Numbered from the stretch's first letter, positions 36,790 to 47,295 are shown. The stretch is 64,000 bases of DNA from Fistularia commersonii (GCA_037954325.1 JBBMNZ010000030.1:9680501-9744500), one strand, 5' to 3'. Notes: generated by a model from the letters alone, not told the origin. Numbers and translations: made by a program.

Positions 36790-37482
36790 AGGAAGGGGTT
36801 CACACTGCTCAGCTCCTAAGGGAATGAGGTGATGAAAAGGGGGTCCTGCTGAGCTTTTGATCCAGATGAAACCATGCTGTTTCCACTCTTGGAACACTGG
36901 ACCAAGCCTTAATGCTCACAACTGGACAAGAGGAAGTTGAGGCATCCCTCTTCTAGTCTACATGTGTTTTGTGGTGCTGGAGGAGGTGTACGGCTACATC
37001 CTACATATTGTGTACAGGTAAGTGGCAGTTGCGTTGCAGGGGTTCTAGTCATCTGAAGCCCTTGAATGTAAGCAATAGAAGTGCTGCAATTAGTCTCCTC
37101 TCTACGGTCCTTATACAGTAGAGGGCGATGGGCTCTGATAGGCTGAGGGCGCTTGGAGAGGAGCTGCTCCATGAATCAGCTGAGGTTGTTTGAGACTTTT
37201 GGTAATGTATGCTTCCTGGATGGCTGCGAGAAGGAAGTGCTTGAGGCTAGTCCCACAGGAAGGAAGGCCCTGCATACAAATGGACCATCTTGATCACTGG
37301 AGATCTTTCTACCCCAACCGATCCAGGCAGAAGGCTGCCCACATTGAGCTGGGATCGGTTCATGGTTAATTGTTGGTTTTCTGTCAATCATCTTAAAGGC
37401 TGTGGCCCATGGAAAGTATAATCACACAACTTCGTTGTGATTTGGCACCACATAAAATTAATAAAAATAAGACATTTGACTT
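36790..37482 (+). mobile_element. Degenerate LINE reverse transcriptase segment and L2-like tail
   Basis: The block TCTAGTCTACATGTGTTTTG (translating as VYMCFVVLEEVYG) corresponds to the VYMCFVDLEKAFD motif of a common teleost LINE reverse transcriptase; reading frames are broken around it. From about 37310 it becomes the L2-like tail seen elsewhere, ending TTGTGATTTGGCACCACATA and AATAAAAATAAGAC. Confidence 0.5.
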
Positions 37483-38200
37483 GAAATCAACATGACTTCC
37501 TTCTGCCAAATCCCGTTGCTACATCTCTCACTACATCATTGAATGGATTGCGATCCATCATTTGGTCTGTTAGTATAATTTCCCAAAAAAGACATAGTTC
37601 CCACTGACCAGTATTTAATTTTCATCTGGCCTTGACTTGAGGTTCCAGATGGTTTTTGTTTCAGAGAACCATCTTAATGATCATCCTCTGGATCAGGCTT
37701 TGGGGCTTTCAGAAAACTTGGCAGATGACTGCATGACCCGGTACTAACTTTGGATAACAGAGACACAACCCGTAAGGGAAAACCCACTATGGGAATATGA
37801 CAAAAAAAATAAAAAAATAAAAGGAGGTCATCTATGCCAACGCCCTCCAAAACACAAATCCTCATAGCAGAAATAAAAACAGAAAGGGTGCTGGCTAGTA
37901 GGTCTTTTCCAGGAATGTGTGCGAGGTGCGTAATACTATGTTTTATCAGATAGTGGGTGTCAGCGGAGTTGTATGCCAAAGGGTTGTCGTATCTAAAAAT
38001 ACACAGAGGCTCAAAAGAAGCGATCAATAATCACAGAGGGGCTGGCAGTCAATCTGACCTTGCACTCAGTGTGTATCTGTGTGTATCTGTGTGCGCTACT
38101 TTGATATTTTGGATGAGAAAAAACAAAAAGGTATATTTTGGGCAGGAGTTGTCAAATGTGGTCACACCTCCACCAGCTGGCATTTTGCTTTTCTGGAAAA

Positions 38201-38578
38201 TGGCTGCTGTCAGTAAGAAGGAAAAGTGTCGCTTCTGTCGCTTTAAGGGCTGGCTCCGCCGTGACGGCCAATCCGCGGCTGGGAAATGTGCCTACGCTGT
38301 CCTTGGTGACGACCTTGATGGAAAAGGAGTGAGGGAATGTGGAGGATGTGTGAGTCGTGCGAAAAAGAAAAGAATTCACCTCGTTTTTTTTCTTTCTTTC
38401 CTGCTGTCCATCGACTGTCACCTGTCACCACGCTTCTCCAACATCACACCCCAAACACAACACACACCATCCGCCATTGCCCCCCACCCGCGGGACCCTG
38501 TGGAGTGTTGCATAATTCCCAGTGAGGGGGAGGGAGGACAGGGAAAAGGGAAGGATGGAGGTGAGAAAGGATGAAAAG
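38201..38578 (+). other. Unrecognised ORF of 125 codons with paired CxxC motifs
   Basis: Starts with a good Kozak context (AAAATGG). The first 60 residues are Lys/Arg-rich with CRFC near residue 10 and CGGC near residue 49, spaced like a zinc-binding pair; the rest is low-complexity. There is no family match by eye and no splice support. It could be chance in a GC-richer patch (38.2-38.6 kb). Confidence 0.15.
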
Positions 38579-38639
38579 CAGAAGTGGGGAAAAGTGACCG
38601 AACGCATTCCACGAACGGCGGAGAGTGGATAAAATCCAT

Positions 38640-38930
38640 TCTTTGCTCATTAAAACGTTACGTAAAAAAAGTTTATCATCGATACAAGCTAAATATGTTT
38701 TGAAGAGATCCCGAAGCTCAAGGCGCATCATGTGCTAATAATCGGCAAGAAATCATTTATGAGTTGCACGAGCGTGAAGGGAAATTATGAATAATAAATG
38801 GGCTATTATTAAATCACAAATTCATTCCACTGGAGATACTGCATTTAAGATAATGTTTGGAGGAAGTCTAGGAGTAATAGATAGCAATACAGGTGACTAC
38901 GATAATTTTTGGTCAATCGTAAATTTGCTC
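38640..38930. other. AT-rich non-repetitive patch, candidate conserved element
   Basis: Dense in TAAT/ATTA homeodomain-type cores (AATTATGAATAATAAATGGG, CTATTATTAAATCAC) and free of recognised repeats between repeat-laden neighbours. This composition is common in teleost conserved non-coding elements, but conservation itself cannot be judged here. Confidence 0.2.
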
Positions 38931-38964
38931 AATTTAATATTGCAATGAAAATGTTACATGTATA

Positions 38965-39190
38965 TGAAATGGATCCAGTTGCTCTATTGGAATACCGGGC
39001 GTCCCTTCAATCTGAAGGTTGGCGGTTTGATTCCCAGCCTCCTCCCGTACGTATTTTGAAGCGTTATTTGGCAAGATACTGAACGCTTTGCATGGCAGCT
39101 CTGCCATCGCTGGGTGAGTGTATGTGAAAGGACTGTGATCTAGTGTAGAGCCTTTTCCCACTGCATGGTGTGAAAGTGCTCATTACCGCT
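38965..39190 (+). mobile_element. tRNA-derived SINE (second family)
   Basis: Head with A-box-like GTTGCTCTATTGGAATACCG and a B box GGCGGTTTGATTCCC, then TTGGCAAGATACTGAACGC and a TGGGTGAGTGTATGTGAAAG tail. It abuts the RTE fragment that follows. Confidence 0.65.
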
Positions 39191-39194
39191 ATCT

Positions 39195-40005
39195 TAGAGT
39201 GGGTGTGGTGGAGGAGTATGTTTGAGTGGTGCAAGATATGCGTAAGAGCTGTAAAACAGTGGTGAGGTGTGATGTGGGTGTGACAGAAGAGTTCAAGGTG
39301 GAGGTGGGACTACATCAGGGATTGGCTCTGAGCCTCTTCTTGTTTGCTATGGTGATGACAGGTTGACAGATGATCTTAGACAGGAATCTCCATGGACCGT
39401 GATGTTTGCAGATGAGATTGTGGTCTGAAGTGAGAGCAGGGAGCAGGTGGAGGAAAATCTCTAGAGGTGCAGGTATGCTCTGGAAAGGAGAGGAAAGAAG
39501 TTTAGCAACAACAAGACTGAAAAAAAAGGTGTGAACGAGAGGGACCCGAGTGGAGGGCGTAGGCTACAGGGAGCGTAAATAAAGAAGGCGGAGGATTTTA
39601 AGTATTTAGGGTCAGCAGTCCAGAGCGAAAGAAAAAGCAAAAGTGACACTTCGGAAAAGACAGGAAGCAGAGCTGGAGGCAGTAGAGATGAAGATGCTGA
39701 GGGACGAGGAAGATGGATAGGATCAGGATAAAGGCAGACTGAGGTGGTTTGGACACACAGAGTGGAAGGATAGTGAAGATCTGGGTAGAAGGATGCTTGA
39801 AGGATGATTGGTAGATGATGGTAGAAGGATGATTGGAGGTTCCAGGCAGGAGGACGAGAGGAAGACCAGAGGGGAGATTTATGGATGGATATAAAGAGGA
39901 CGGGAAGTGTATCGGTGTGAGAGAAGAGGAAGCAAAGGTGATGGAGGCAGATGATTGGCTGTGGTGATCCCTGGAGGGGAACAGCCAAAAGGGAAGAGAA
40001 GATTG
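39195..40005 (+). mobile_element. RTE-type LINE fragment
   Basis: Frame pieces read VRCDVGVTEEFKVEVGLHQG then LFLFAMVMTG and MFADEIV, the reverse-transcriptase core with FADD changed to FADE. It proceeds through a C-terminal region (RWFGHTEWKD-like, GRRTRGRPEGRFMDG-like) to AACAGCCAAAAGGGAAGAGA AGA. Multiple stops and a lost catalytic Asp show it is dead. Confidence 0.75.
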
Positions 40006-40497
40006 CAGCCATTGCTGATCTTCTCTGAATGGGACAATCACTTGCCTGACACAAATTATTCAAAATGTATGTTCATATGTATATAATTTTGTTTTGGTTA
40101 AAGTGGGCCGAAAAAGGAGGGGCCACACCTCAGGGCTGCAATGGGTAGAAATGAAAACACATGCGATTTGTATTTCGAATCTTACCATAATCACGTTTCT
40201 TATCCAAAAATCAACAGATGTTACTTTTACCAAATTTGTGTTGTGACATCTGTCTCTAATCCGTCACTTGGTCTGTTTACACCCACCCTTGTTCTGTAAG
40301 CGTAATTTAAGAAAAAGGACACAGTTCACACCGGCAAGCGTTTAATTCTCATCTGGCACTGACCTGATGTGCCAGATGGTTCCCTTCAGGAGAAGCATCT
40401 GTGAAATCATCTGCTGGCGCAGGGCTCGGGATTTTCGGGAAACGTGACTGGACGAACTACTTATACTGATTTCTTCCCATAGTCCATTAACATAGAG

Positions 40498-40640
40498 AAG
40501 GTTCGCTGGAGACTCCAAATGAGAGGGTGAATGGTTGTATACTTCTATTTGATTTGTGAGTGAACGACTGATGGTTGTATGTCTCTTTATATTACCCAGT
40601 GATTGACAGGTGACCGGGGTGAACAGCTGGGATAGTAGGC
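40498..40640 (+). mobile_element. SINE body fragment
   Basis: Two consecutive units of about 50 bases (GAGAGGGTGAATGGTTGTAT and GTGAACGACTGATGGTTGTA) followed by GGTGACCGGGGTGAACAGCT, matching the interior of the tRNA-headed SINE family. Confidence 0.5.
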
Positions 40641-40824
40641 TCTGGCACGCTGCAAGAAAGTCGCCCTTGGACTTTTATCAATCATGGCCACTTTAGCTAC
40701 CCCCCCTCCCCACACCCTTATGGTTAACATCCATTCACCTCCACTGTGAAATGATTTACTGTGAAGGCGTTCTCCTTGAAAACCCTCCATATTCATACCG
40801 GAGGTTCCAGTTACTGAGGTTTGA

Positions 40825-40862
40825 TCACAGAACTGCTTCCTCAAACCTGTCAGAGCGGATCC
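40825..40862 (-). CDS. TNFR-like gene exon 3 (C-terminus)
   Basis: Acceptor GATCCCACAG then 11 codons after the split Gly (IRSDRFEEAVL) and a TGA at 40825-40827. Phase 1 matches exon 2. The 3' UTR would run toward 40.65 kb; I see no canonical AATAAA close by. Confidence 0.45.
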
Positions 40863-41604
40863 CTGTGGGATCTGGTGAATCTCACAAGACTCATAAGTGC
40901 CTTGAATTGAAAGTAAATGACTAAAAACATCAATATCTTTGAGCGTTTTTATTCCTTTTTTTTAATCCCCAAAGCCACAGACGGTTGAAGTTATCCATTT
41001 ATTCATGTAAGGAATGAATCCGTAAAAGATGTTCATCCTTTTTTTTTTAAATTAATCTTTTATCATCTAGATATTTCATTTCATTAAGCCTGCAGGAAAG
41101 CACCACACACACACACACACACACACACACATGCACAGAGGTGTCAGACTGACCTTGTGAGGAAATCATTCGCCATTCATCATGCTGCAGCTCCTGCGGT
41201 GCGCGGGGCAGGAGATCAGGAAAAACACCTTCAGATAGGATCGGCTGATTTTCCCTCCTGTACTTCAGGATGCTGAGCAGCACGACTGAAACCCAGAGAC
41301 GTAAAACACGCGTTACATGGCAGGATCTGGAAATATCCTCGGGGTTTCGGCCTGATTTCTAAACTGCATCAGTCATCGTGTAATTTTGCCACAGTGTTTT
41401 CCTGCTCAATATCTCTGGAGAAAATAATCCTGAAGCATTTGTAGAAAGTGAGACGATGTTAGGTGAAACCAAAGAATGACATTTTATGTCACGTATCAAT
41501 CCTCACTGTGATTCTTTTTCATTTGAAAATCACACTACAACTCAAGCATCGGAGAAGATTTATGATAGATGAATACAAAAAAGGTTAAGAAAAAAAAAAG
41601 TATA

Positions 41605-41665
<61 letters not shown>

Positions 41666-44600
41666 CCATCCGTCTTCCTCCGCTTATCCTGCTCTCAGAG
41701 TCACGGGGGGTTCCCATCTGTCCCCTATCCCATCTGTCATGAGCGGGTGCCCAGTCAGTTGCAGGGCCACATACAAAGACAGAAAACATGCACTCAATCA
41801 GCAATTTGGGACAATTTTCCCAATTTTTTTCCAATTAATCTGCTGCATAAAACTGGAAGAAACCCCCGCAGACAGGGGAGAACATGCAGTCTCCACAGAA
41901 AAAGGTCCCCTTGTCGGAATCGAATCAGGGTCCTTCGCGTTGTGAGGCTGAAGTGCTAACCACTGCACCACCATATAATTATTCAGCTATCTATATTTAT
42001 ATATTTATTTTTATAAAAACAAAGATCATAAATGTGTACCATTACATGTAAGAATGTTTGTGGCAAAAAGGGAAAATGCTGTAAAATTTAATAAACTGCA
42101 AACATTTTTTTTTTCCAAAGCTACTTAATGCATACAATGCTTCTACATTCATATATTCATACTATACAGTCTATATGTATGTAAACAATTACATATATCC
42201 ATATCTCTGCATACCAACATATCCATAATACTATATATTATCTATATATTTATGTATCAAAATTCATATACTAAATAATTTCAATGTGATAGCAGAGCAT
42301 TATATTGGTTCTATTTGCCATCACTCTTATGTGACGGCAAATGAATGACTACATAAATGAACACATACATTAAGACATGCATAAATAAACACACCGTTCA
42401 AACACGTTTAAGACATAGGAGAATTGCTATAATACTGAAAACATGTTTATCAAGGTAAATGAATGTTATGAGTCTATACTCGTATGGTCTTACTATATAG
42501 TATATATACATATATGTGGTAAACTTTATGTAGAATGATATAGAACTTTATATTCCATGACTTAGTGTCCACAGTTTGTGCATGATTGCACCTTTGACTA
42601 CTCTAAAAAAAAGCAGCACAAGTATTCATCACTACATCCTTTACTTCCCAGAACGTGCTACAAACTCAAATGCTGTTTTTTGGAAATTCACGTTCCTTTT
42701 CGCTCCTACAGCCATTTCAAAAACACAAACAATTGATAAGTACTTGCTCTTCTTAAAAGTGCCTTTATAAAAGCAAATGTGGCTGTGCGTTTTCAGACCG
42801 TGGCTCTGGTGGACGCTCATCCATCTTCCTATGTGTGCTCGACCGGTTCCTCTCAATGATTGGTGTCATGATATTCATATTTCGGGGGGATATTGACCTT
42901 CAGGAAGAAGGTTTCGTCCAAAGTTCCCTCTAAGCTGCGCAATTGCGCATTGCTCGCGCACTCACAGCGCACAAGGAAACCTATCCAGCGCAGCGAGCGC
43001 ACTGCAAATCAATTGGATATATACCATTTTTTTCTGTATAATATTGCTGTGTAACTCTGTGAGTGACAGATGTCCAGCCAATCATACGATACGATGCAAT
43101 TACGCTACGCAACCAATCCCGGCATTGACACCACTTGCGCACGTGGTCTGCCCATACACGCTATATAACAATAATAACAGTGCGGCGGAGTTAAGTGATG
43201 CTAATGCTAACATGCTAAACCCTTATCACGTCCACTCACCAAACCAAAGTAAAAGAGAAATGCAGTTCTTGTAGGTCGGAATGGCTGTCGGAGTACGTGC
43301 AAATAGAACCGCAAGCTGTGAAACTGGGTGAGATTTTTTCTTTTTCGAGTCAGAAGTAGTTAGTGAGTATTCTGATGGAACAATATGAACTAAATGGAAG
43401 CTGGACCACGTCAAGCGACACATTCAGCAGAAAAGTTATACGAATGCTGTTGGAATAAAACAAAGACTCAATATGGGAAAAGTGATTGGTACATTATTGC
43501 GGTAGAGCGCAAACGACCGGGAGAAAAAGAACGAGCTGTCACACTTAAAAAAAAATCTGACCCTGAGCAACTTAAAGTTTTTACTGACAATATTTTACTT
43601 GCCATCGAAATGAATGCATCAATGCAGTCAGTACAACAAATCCACGATCACATGGCTAAGTATGTGAGTATACCAGAAAGCTGGTGAAGCAAATATTATG
43701 CCTTTGAATTTGTGAACTCAATTAATGAGACATGGCAGAATGAGACTATGTGTAAGTGGTGTGTGGCCACAGCTAGCACATCTATTGTTGCTCACAGTGG
43801 TCCTCAGTGTGCTAAGGGAGGTTGTCTGTATGCCCAGATGTGAAAAACTAGAGGGAACATTGGTTCGGTCCTCGCCGATAAAGCCATTGGTGCAGTCAGA
43901 TCTCAGGGAAATCTAGAACACTACCAACCAGTCAGATCCCAATGCTCCAGGAACATAGGGCTACATGTGGTCCCTGGAGTCTCTAAAAGCACAAGGTTAG
44001 CCCCCAGTTATGATTCCAGGGGCCTACAATGGTGAGGGATATCCCACGATGCACTTCTTTCATTCCCCCCGCTATTTCTATCCTGTCTGCACTCATGTCC
44101 CATCATCACTGCACGATACTATAACCTCATATCTTCTCCGGAGTCCCTGAGCTCTCTTATTTCGCAGGCTGCCACGGGGCGTGTTTTGATGTACTGCAGC
44201 GTCTCGCCAGGCGTCCACCAATGTTATTTCTTTCAGGAACAGTAAAACTGTCAGTGTATCATGTCAGCTATTAGCATGTAACCGTTAGTGCTGCTGCCAT
44301 TGGTAACATAGATCCTTTGTGCATATCCTCCTCTACCCTCATACTCCCCTCTGTATAAATCTTGCTTTCCTTCCCTCTCTTTCCTGCTCTCTCGCTCTCT
44401 TTCCCGCTTTCTACCCCGACTGGATGAGGCAAAGGGACGCCCACATGGAGTCGGGATCTGTGTCAAGTTTTCGTAACAGTAAAAGACAGTGTTTGATTTT
44501 GATTTGGTGTTGAAAAATTAAATATAACTTGACTTCATCCGTAAATAATTTTACCTGAAAAGGTTATGATTGGAATAAAGCTATTTTTTTTCCCTGCTTG

Positions 44601-44819
44601 AGTGGAATTACAATTGGTGCAACCGGTTTCTCCTGGCTGGCACAGCACAGAAGTGTACTGACACCGCCGCTGCAAAATTGAGTATTCCCATGACGCGGCT
44701 ACACAACAACCGCCCCACTTTATGATCTCGCAAACTGTGACATCGTAATGTGTAGACCGACAAACGGCTTGAATAAACATCAGCACAAGCATCGGTACCA
44801 ACAGTTGAGCACCAGACAT
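40825..44819 (-). CDS. Putative small cysteine-rich type I membrane protein, TNF-receptor-like
   Basis: A three-exon model assembled from splice sites (44555-44819, 41154-41285, 40825-40862) encodes 144 residues with both introns in phase 1. Predicted order: signal peptide (LLVPMLVLMFIQAV, about 6-19), ectodomain with Cys30, 38, 39, 53, 60, 67 and 70, a transmembrane segment (FIPIITFSVVLLSIL, about 81-95) split by intron 1, a KYRRE stop-transfer sequence, and a 45-residue tail. The tail contains APQE (about 117-120), fitting the TRAF2-type [PSAT]x[QE]E motif, and ends FEEAVL. The single short Cys domain with a Trp before a Cys pair, the size and the TRAF-like motif recall BCMA/Fn14-type TNF receptors, but cysteine spacing is not a clean match. 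The start has a weak Kozak context, and a stronger overlapping ATG (44823) opens a different frame. It could instead be another small secretory-pathway protein. Confidence 0.5.
41096..41131. repeat. Short (CA)n in the receptor-like gene, intron 2
   Basis: About 17 CA units just 3' of exon 2 in gene orientation. Confidence 0.9.
41154..41285 (-). CDS. TNFR-like gene exon 2 (rest of TM, cytosolic tail)
   Basis: 132 bases between acceptor GGGTTTCAG and donor AAG/GTCAGT. The frame set by exon 1 reads VVLLSILKYRRENQPILSEG, then VFPDLLPRAPQELQHDEW and RMISSQ, without stops. It completes a hydrophobic helix begun in exon 1, followed by basic residues as expected for a cytosolic border. Confidence 0.55.
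41601..41665. repeat. (AT)n microsatellite
   Basis: TA/AT run with two G interruptions, at the tail side of the SINE that follows. Confidence 0.95.
41666..41976 (-). mobile_element. tRNA-headed SINE, nearly full length
   Basis: The minus strand starts GGTGGTGCAGTGGTTAGCAC (A box) with a B box GATTCGATTCC near 41916-41926, a GAGACTGCATGTTCTCCCCT body and a GGATAAGCGGAGGAAGACGG tail. The (AT)n at 41601-41665 lies where the 3' tail should be, so the SINE tail may have seeded it. Confidence 0.75.
42000..42560. other. AT-rich intronic stretch, nothing recognised
   Basis: Sequence rich in TATAT and ATTCATA words inside intron 1 of the receptor-like gene. No repeat family or exon recognised. Confidence 0.4.
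42919..43862 (+). mobile_element. hAT (Charlie/ZBED-like) transposon relic
   Basis: Termini CAAAGTTCCCTCTAAGCTG and CTAGAGGGAACATTG form an imperfect inverted repeat. Flanking octamers GTTTCGTC and GTTCGGTC match at 6 of 8, a decayed hAT target duplication. The interior keeps pieces of transposase in shifting frames: WKLDHVKRHIQQKSYTNAV, then MNASMQSVQQIHDHMAKYVS IPESW and YAFEFVNSIN. Frameshifts and stops show it is inactive. It lies antisense in intron 1 of the receptor-like gene. Confidence 0.75.
43930..44535 (+). repeat. L2-like LINE 3'-region repeat, copy 3
   Basis: Blocks CAATGCTCCAGGAACATAGG, GGGATATCCCACGATGCACT and CTGCAGCGTCTCGCCAGGCG are shared with the copies at 27.8 and 34.4 kb; the tail is GATTTGGTGTTGAAAAATTA AATATAACTTGAC. 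It ends about 20 bases from the donor of exon 1 of the receptor-like gene. Confidence 0.55.
44555..44819 (-). CDS. TNFR-like gene exon 1 (signal peptide, Cys-rich domain, half of TM)
   Basis: 265 coding bases, 88 codons plus one base. It begins MSGAQLLVPMLVLMFIQAVC. The cysteine part reads GGCCVAASWEYSILQRRC and then QYTSVLCQPGETGCTNC. It closes KKNSFIPIITFS with donor CAG/GTAAAA, so the hydrophobic helix is cut by the intron. Confidence 0.5.
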
Positions 44820-45059
44820 TCATGTTGGCTGACAAGATCGTCTTACAGCATTAGGACGACCTCCACTGTCATTACACAGAAAGTAATGGCAGTGACTGAT
44901 CAATCAATCAAGTAGTCCATATTGTCAACAGGATCACCTGAAGGTAAACTCACAGTATAAAAAGTGTATACTGACCTCCATTGAATCAAACCCAACAGAA
45001 TGGGTGACCATTAACTAGCATAAAGCCCTTTGAAACCACATAGCGTGATAGTGCTCTTT

Positions 45060-45835
45060 CTATTAGGGTGGGTGTAGTGCACAACATGCATTTGAGCAGT
45101 AAGGTGGTACATGTCAGGTGTAACATGGGTGCAACAGAGGAGTTCAGGTTGGAGGTAACAGAACATCAGGGATCAGCTCTGAGCCATTTCTTGTTCACTC
45201 TGACAACAGACAGGCTGGCACATGAGCTTAGACAGAAATCTCCATGACTGTTTGCAGATGACACTCCGATCTGCCGCAAGAGCAGGGATGGAAAATCTCG
45301 AGAGATGGAGGTATGATCAGACAAGGACAGGGACGAAGGTTAGTTGCAGCTACATGTGGTTGAATGTGGGGCACCCAAGTGGAATGCTGAGGTTACAGGG
45401 AGTGGAGATAAAGCAGGTTCAGGATGTCAAATACCGAGTGTCAACAGTCCAGTGTGGGGAAGAGCTGAAGGAGTGTGTGCAAGCAGGTTGGAACACTTGA
45501 AGAAATGTATCAGGGGTGATAAAATGGTATCAACAACAATTAATGGAAAGGTGTAGAAGACTGAGGTGAGACCAGCCGTTTTATCAGAGATAAAGACACC
45601 GTGGAAAGACAGCAAGCAGAGCTGGAGGCAGCAGAGATGAAGATGTCAAAGTTCTGAATTGGAGTGAGAAGGAAGTATTGGGTCCATTAGAGGGAAAGCA
45701 CATGTTAGATGTTTTGGAGATGGTTTGCACGTGGACAAAGGAGGAATAGTGACAATCTAGTGTGGAACGTTGTTGAGGTCAGAACTGTCAGGTAGGAGGT
45801 CGTGAGAAAGACCAGAGAGGAGATTTATAGAGGGA
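45060..45835 (+). mobile_element. RTE-type LINE fragment, second copy
   Basis: Closely parallels the 39.2-kb copy: GTGTAACATGGGTGCAACAG, CATCAGGGATCAGCTCTGAG, a TTTGCAGATGACACT block (FADDT) and GGTCGTGAGAAAGACCAGAG at the 3' side. Frames are broken. It joins a SINE body fragment at about 45.84 kb. Confidence 0.7.
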
Positions 45836-45837
45836 GT

Positions 45838-46010
45838 GATCGACTGGCGACCCTGTCTTGGTGCATTTCCCTCCAGTTTCCTCCCAAAGTCCAAAAACGT
45901 GTGTAATGGCATGTGAGTTGTTGTATGTCTTTTGTATGTGACCCTCTGACTGATCCATGGGGAATTCTGCCTCTTACCCAATAACAGCAGGATAGACACT
46001 GCAGAATAGA
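45838..46010 (+). mobile_element. SINE body fragment
   Basis: GCATTTCCCTCCAGTTTCCT, CCCAAAGTCCAAAAACGTGT and GACCCTCTGACTGATCCATG correspond to the tRNA-headed SINE body. The head is replaced by the RTE fragment. Confidence 0.5.
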
Positions 46011-46199
46011 CAGTACGGAAACTGAAAGAATGAATGAATAAATAGTATGAGTGAATATATGTGGTCAGCACTCCCTTGAGTGCTCTTGGATCAAGTTGTG
46101 ATGTAATCCTGGGTACGGGCCTACTTCCATACTGGATAATTTGCGGCGTTTGTTGTACAGACACGATTTATCTTAGGCGTCATTTTAAGGTGACATGAA

Positions 46200-46460
46200 C
46201 AGAACCGACGTGGTAGTGTTTTTTTTCTAAATTAAAAACATCGCCAAACAACATCAAGAGTGTGGCTGTTAACACACCTCCCTGCCATGATTTGATTTAG
46301 CCGCAAAGTCATTTTGGAAATGGCAGCCGGTGCTCTGATCTCGTTAGATGCTGATTTAATCGGGGGAGGGGAGGGGAATTAACCACCGGCTGTAAATCAA
46401 TTGTGTCACGACTCGAATTTCTGGCGGCACACTTGCAGCGAAACAGAAGTCGGTCCTTTT
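46200..46460. other. Non-repetitive patch, candidate regulatory element
   Basis: Contains a TTAATC core followed by GGGGGAGGGGAGGGGAATTA, paired homeodomain-like TAAT sites around a Sp/KLF-type G-rich run, in a patch without recognised repeats. Inference only. Confidence 0.2.
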
Positions 46461-46923
46461 AAAGACGTCCGATTGTTGTAGAGAGAAGCTTATCACACTC
46501 CTGCAGCTTCTCTAGTGCGTGCGTGCACGTACACCATGTATACACTCGGCCTAGAATTGTGTACGTGCCTTTATCTTTTGCACAAAAATTGGATGGTCCG
46601 AGTGCAGAAAGCACGGCGGCAGAACTTCCGCTTGAGGCATCCCTCCTTCTTTGTTCACTCATCTTTTGTTTCAAAACATATATTAGCCGCTCTGTGCTAC
46701 TTCCAAAAATCCCCCCGTCTGAACTGCCATCCATTACGAAGGCAGCTGTGGCGGCGGCACGCTAGTCCCTCCATTTTAAAAGCTCCCACCGCGTATCCAG
46801 GACTCGAGGTGGAAATGAAAGCTTTGGGTGATTTGAAGGAGGAGGAGGAAGCAGCTGTGACAGGAGTTTTAATGGAGAATGTCTGTGATTTAGTGTATTT
46901 TTCTTACAGAGTCTGTGCTCATC

Positions 46924-47272
46924 GGGGCAGCATAGTGGCGGGGAGGGTTTGTACTCCCTCACAGCGAGAAAGTTGATGACGACACTGAGAGCGGAGTCTT
47001 CATGGAGTCTCTCTCCAGTCTCCCCGTGTCTGCATGGGTTCCCTACGGGTTCTCTTCCACTCTAAAAACATGTAGGAGATTCATTGGAGACCCTAAATTG
47101 CCAAGACATGTGAATGTTTGTATGTCCCTGTATGACCTGTGAATGAGAGAGTGAATAGATGTACATCTTTATGTGATGTGTGAATGAGAAGGTGAACGGT
47201 ACGTCGCTTCCGATGACACTTCGGATTGGCATTAACCCTTTGACCCTGAGTGCAAGCTAAGCGGAATAGATC
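46924..47272 (+). mobile_element. tRNA-headed SINE with repeated body units
   Basis: Head GGGGCAGCATAGTGGCGGGG, then CCCCGTGTCTGCATGGGTTC and TCTAAAAACATGTAGGAGAT. Then come two or three copies of a unit like GTGAATGAGAGAGTGAATAG before CCCTTTGACCCTGAGTGCAA and GCTAAGCGGAATAGATCC. Confidence 0.6.
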
Positions 47273-47295
47273 CAAACATGTTGTGATTAGAGATG

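Noticed and set aside
39461..40063. 200-codon minus-strand frame rich in Ser, Pro and Leu
   Set aside because: It is antisense to the RTE-type LINE fragment on the plus strand and has no motif of its own.
41910..41976. Functional tRNA gene
   Set aside because: A and B boxes are present, but the sequence continues into a SINE body and the cloverleaf is degenerate; it is a SINE head.
44608..44835. 75-codon frame overlapping exon 1 of the receptor-like gene
   Set aside because: Its product has no signal peptide or membrane segment, and its frame does not join to a downstream exon, whereas the overlapping frame does.
46459..46976. Overlapping frames on both strands (91 and 153 codons)
   Set aside because: Frames on both strands over the same GC-richer patch, the longer one running into a SINE; no recognisable domain.
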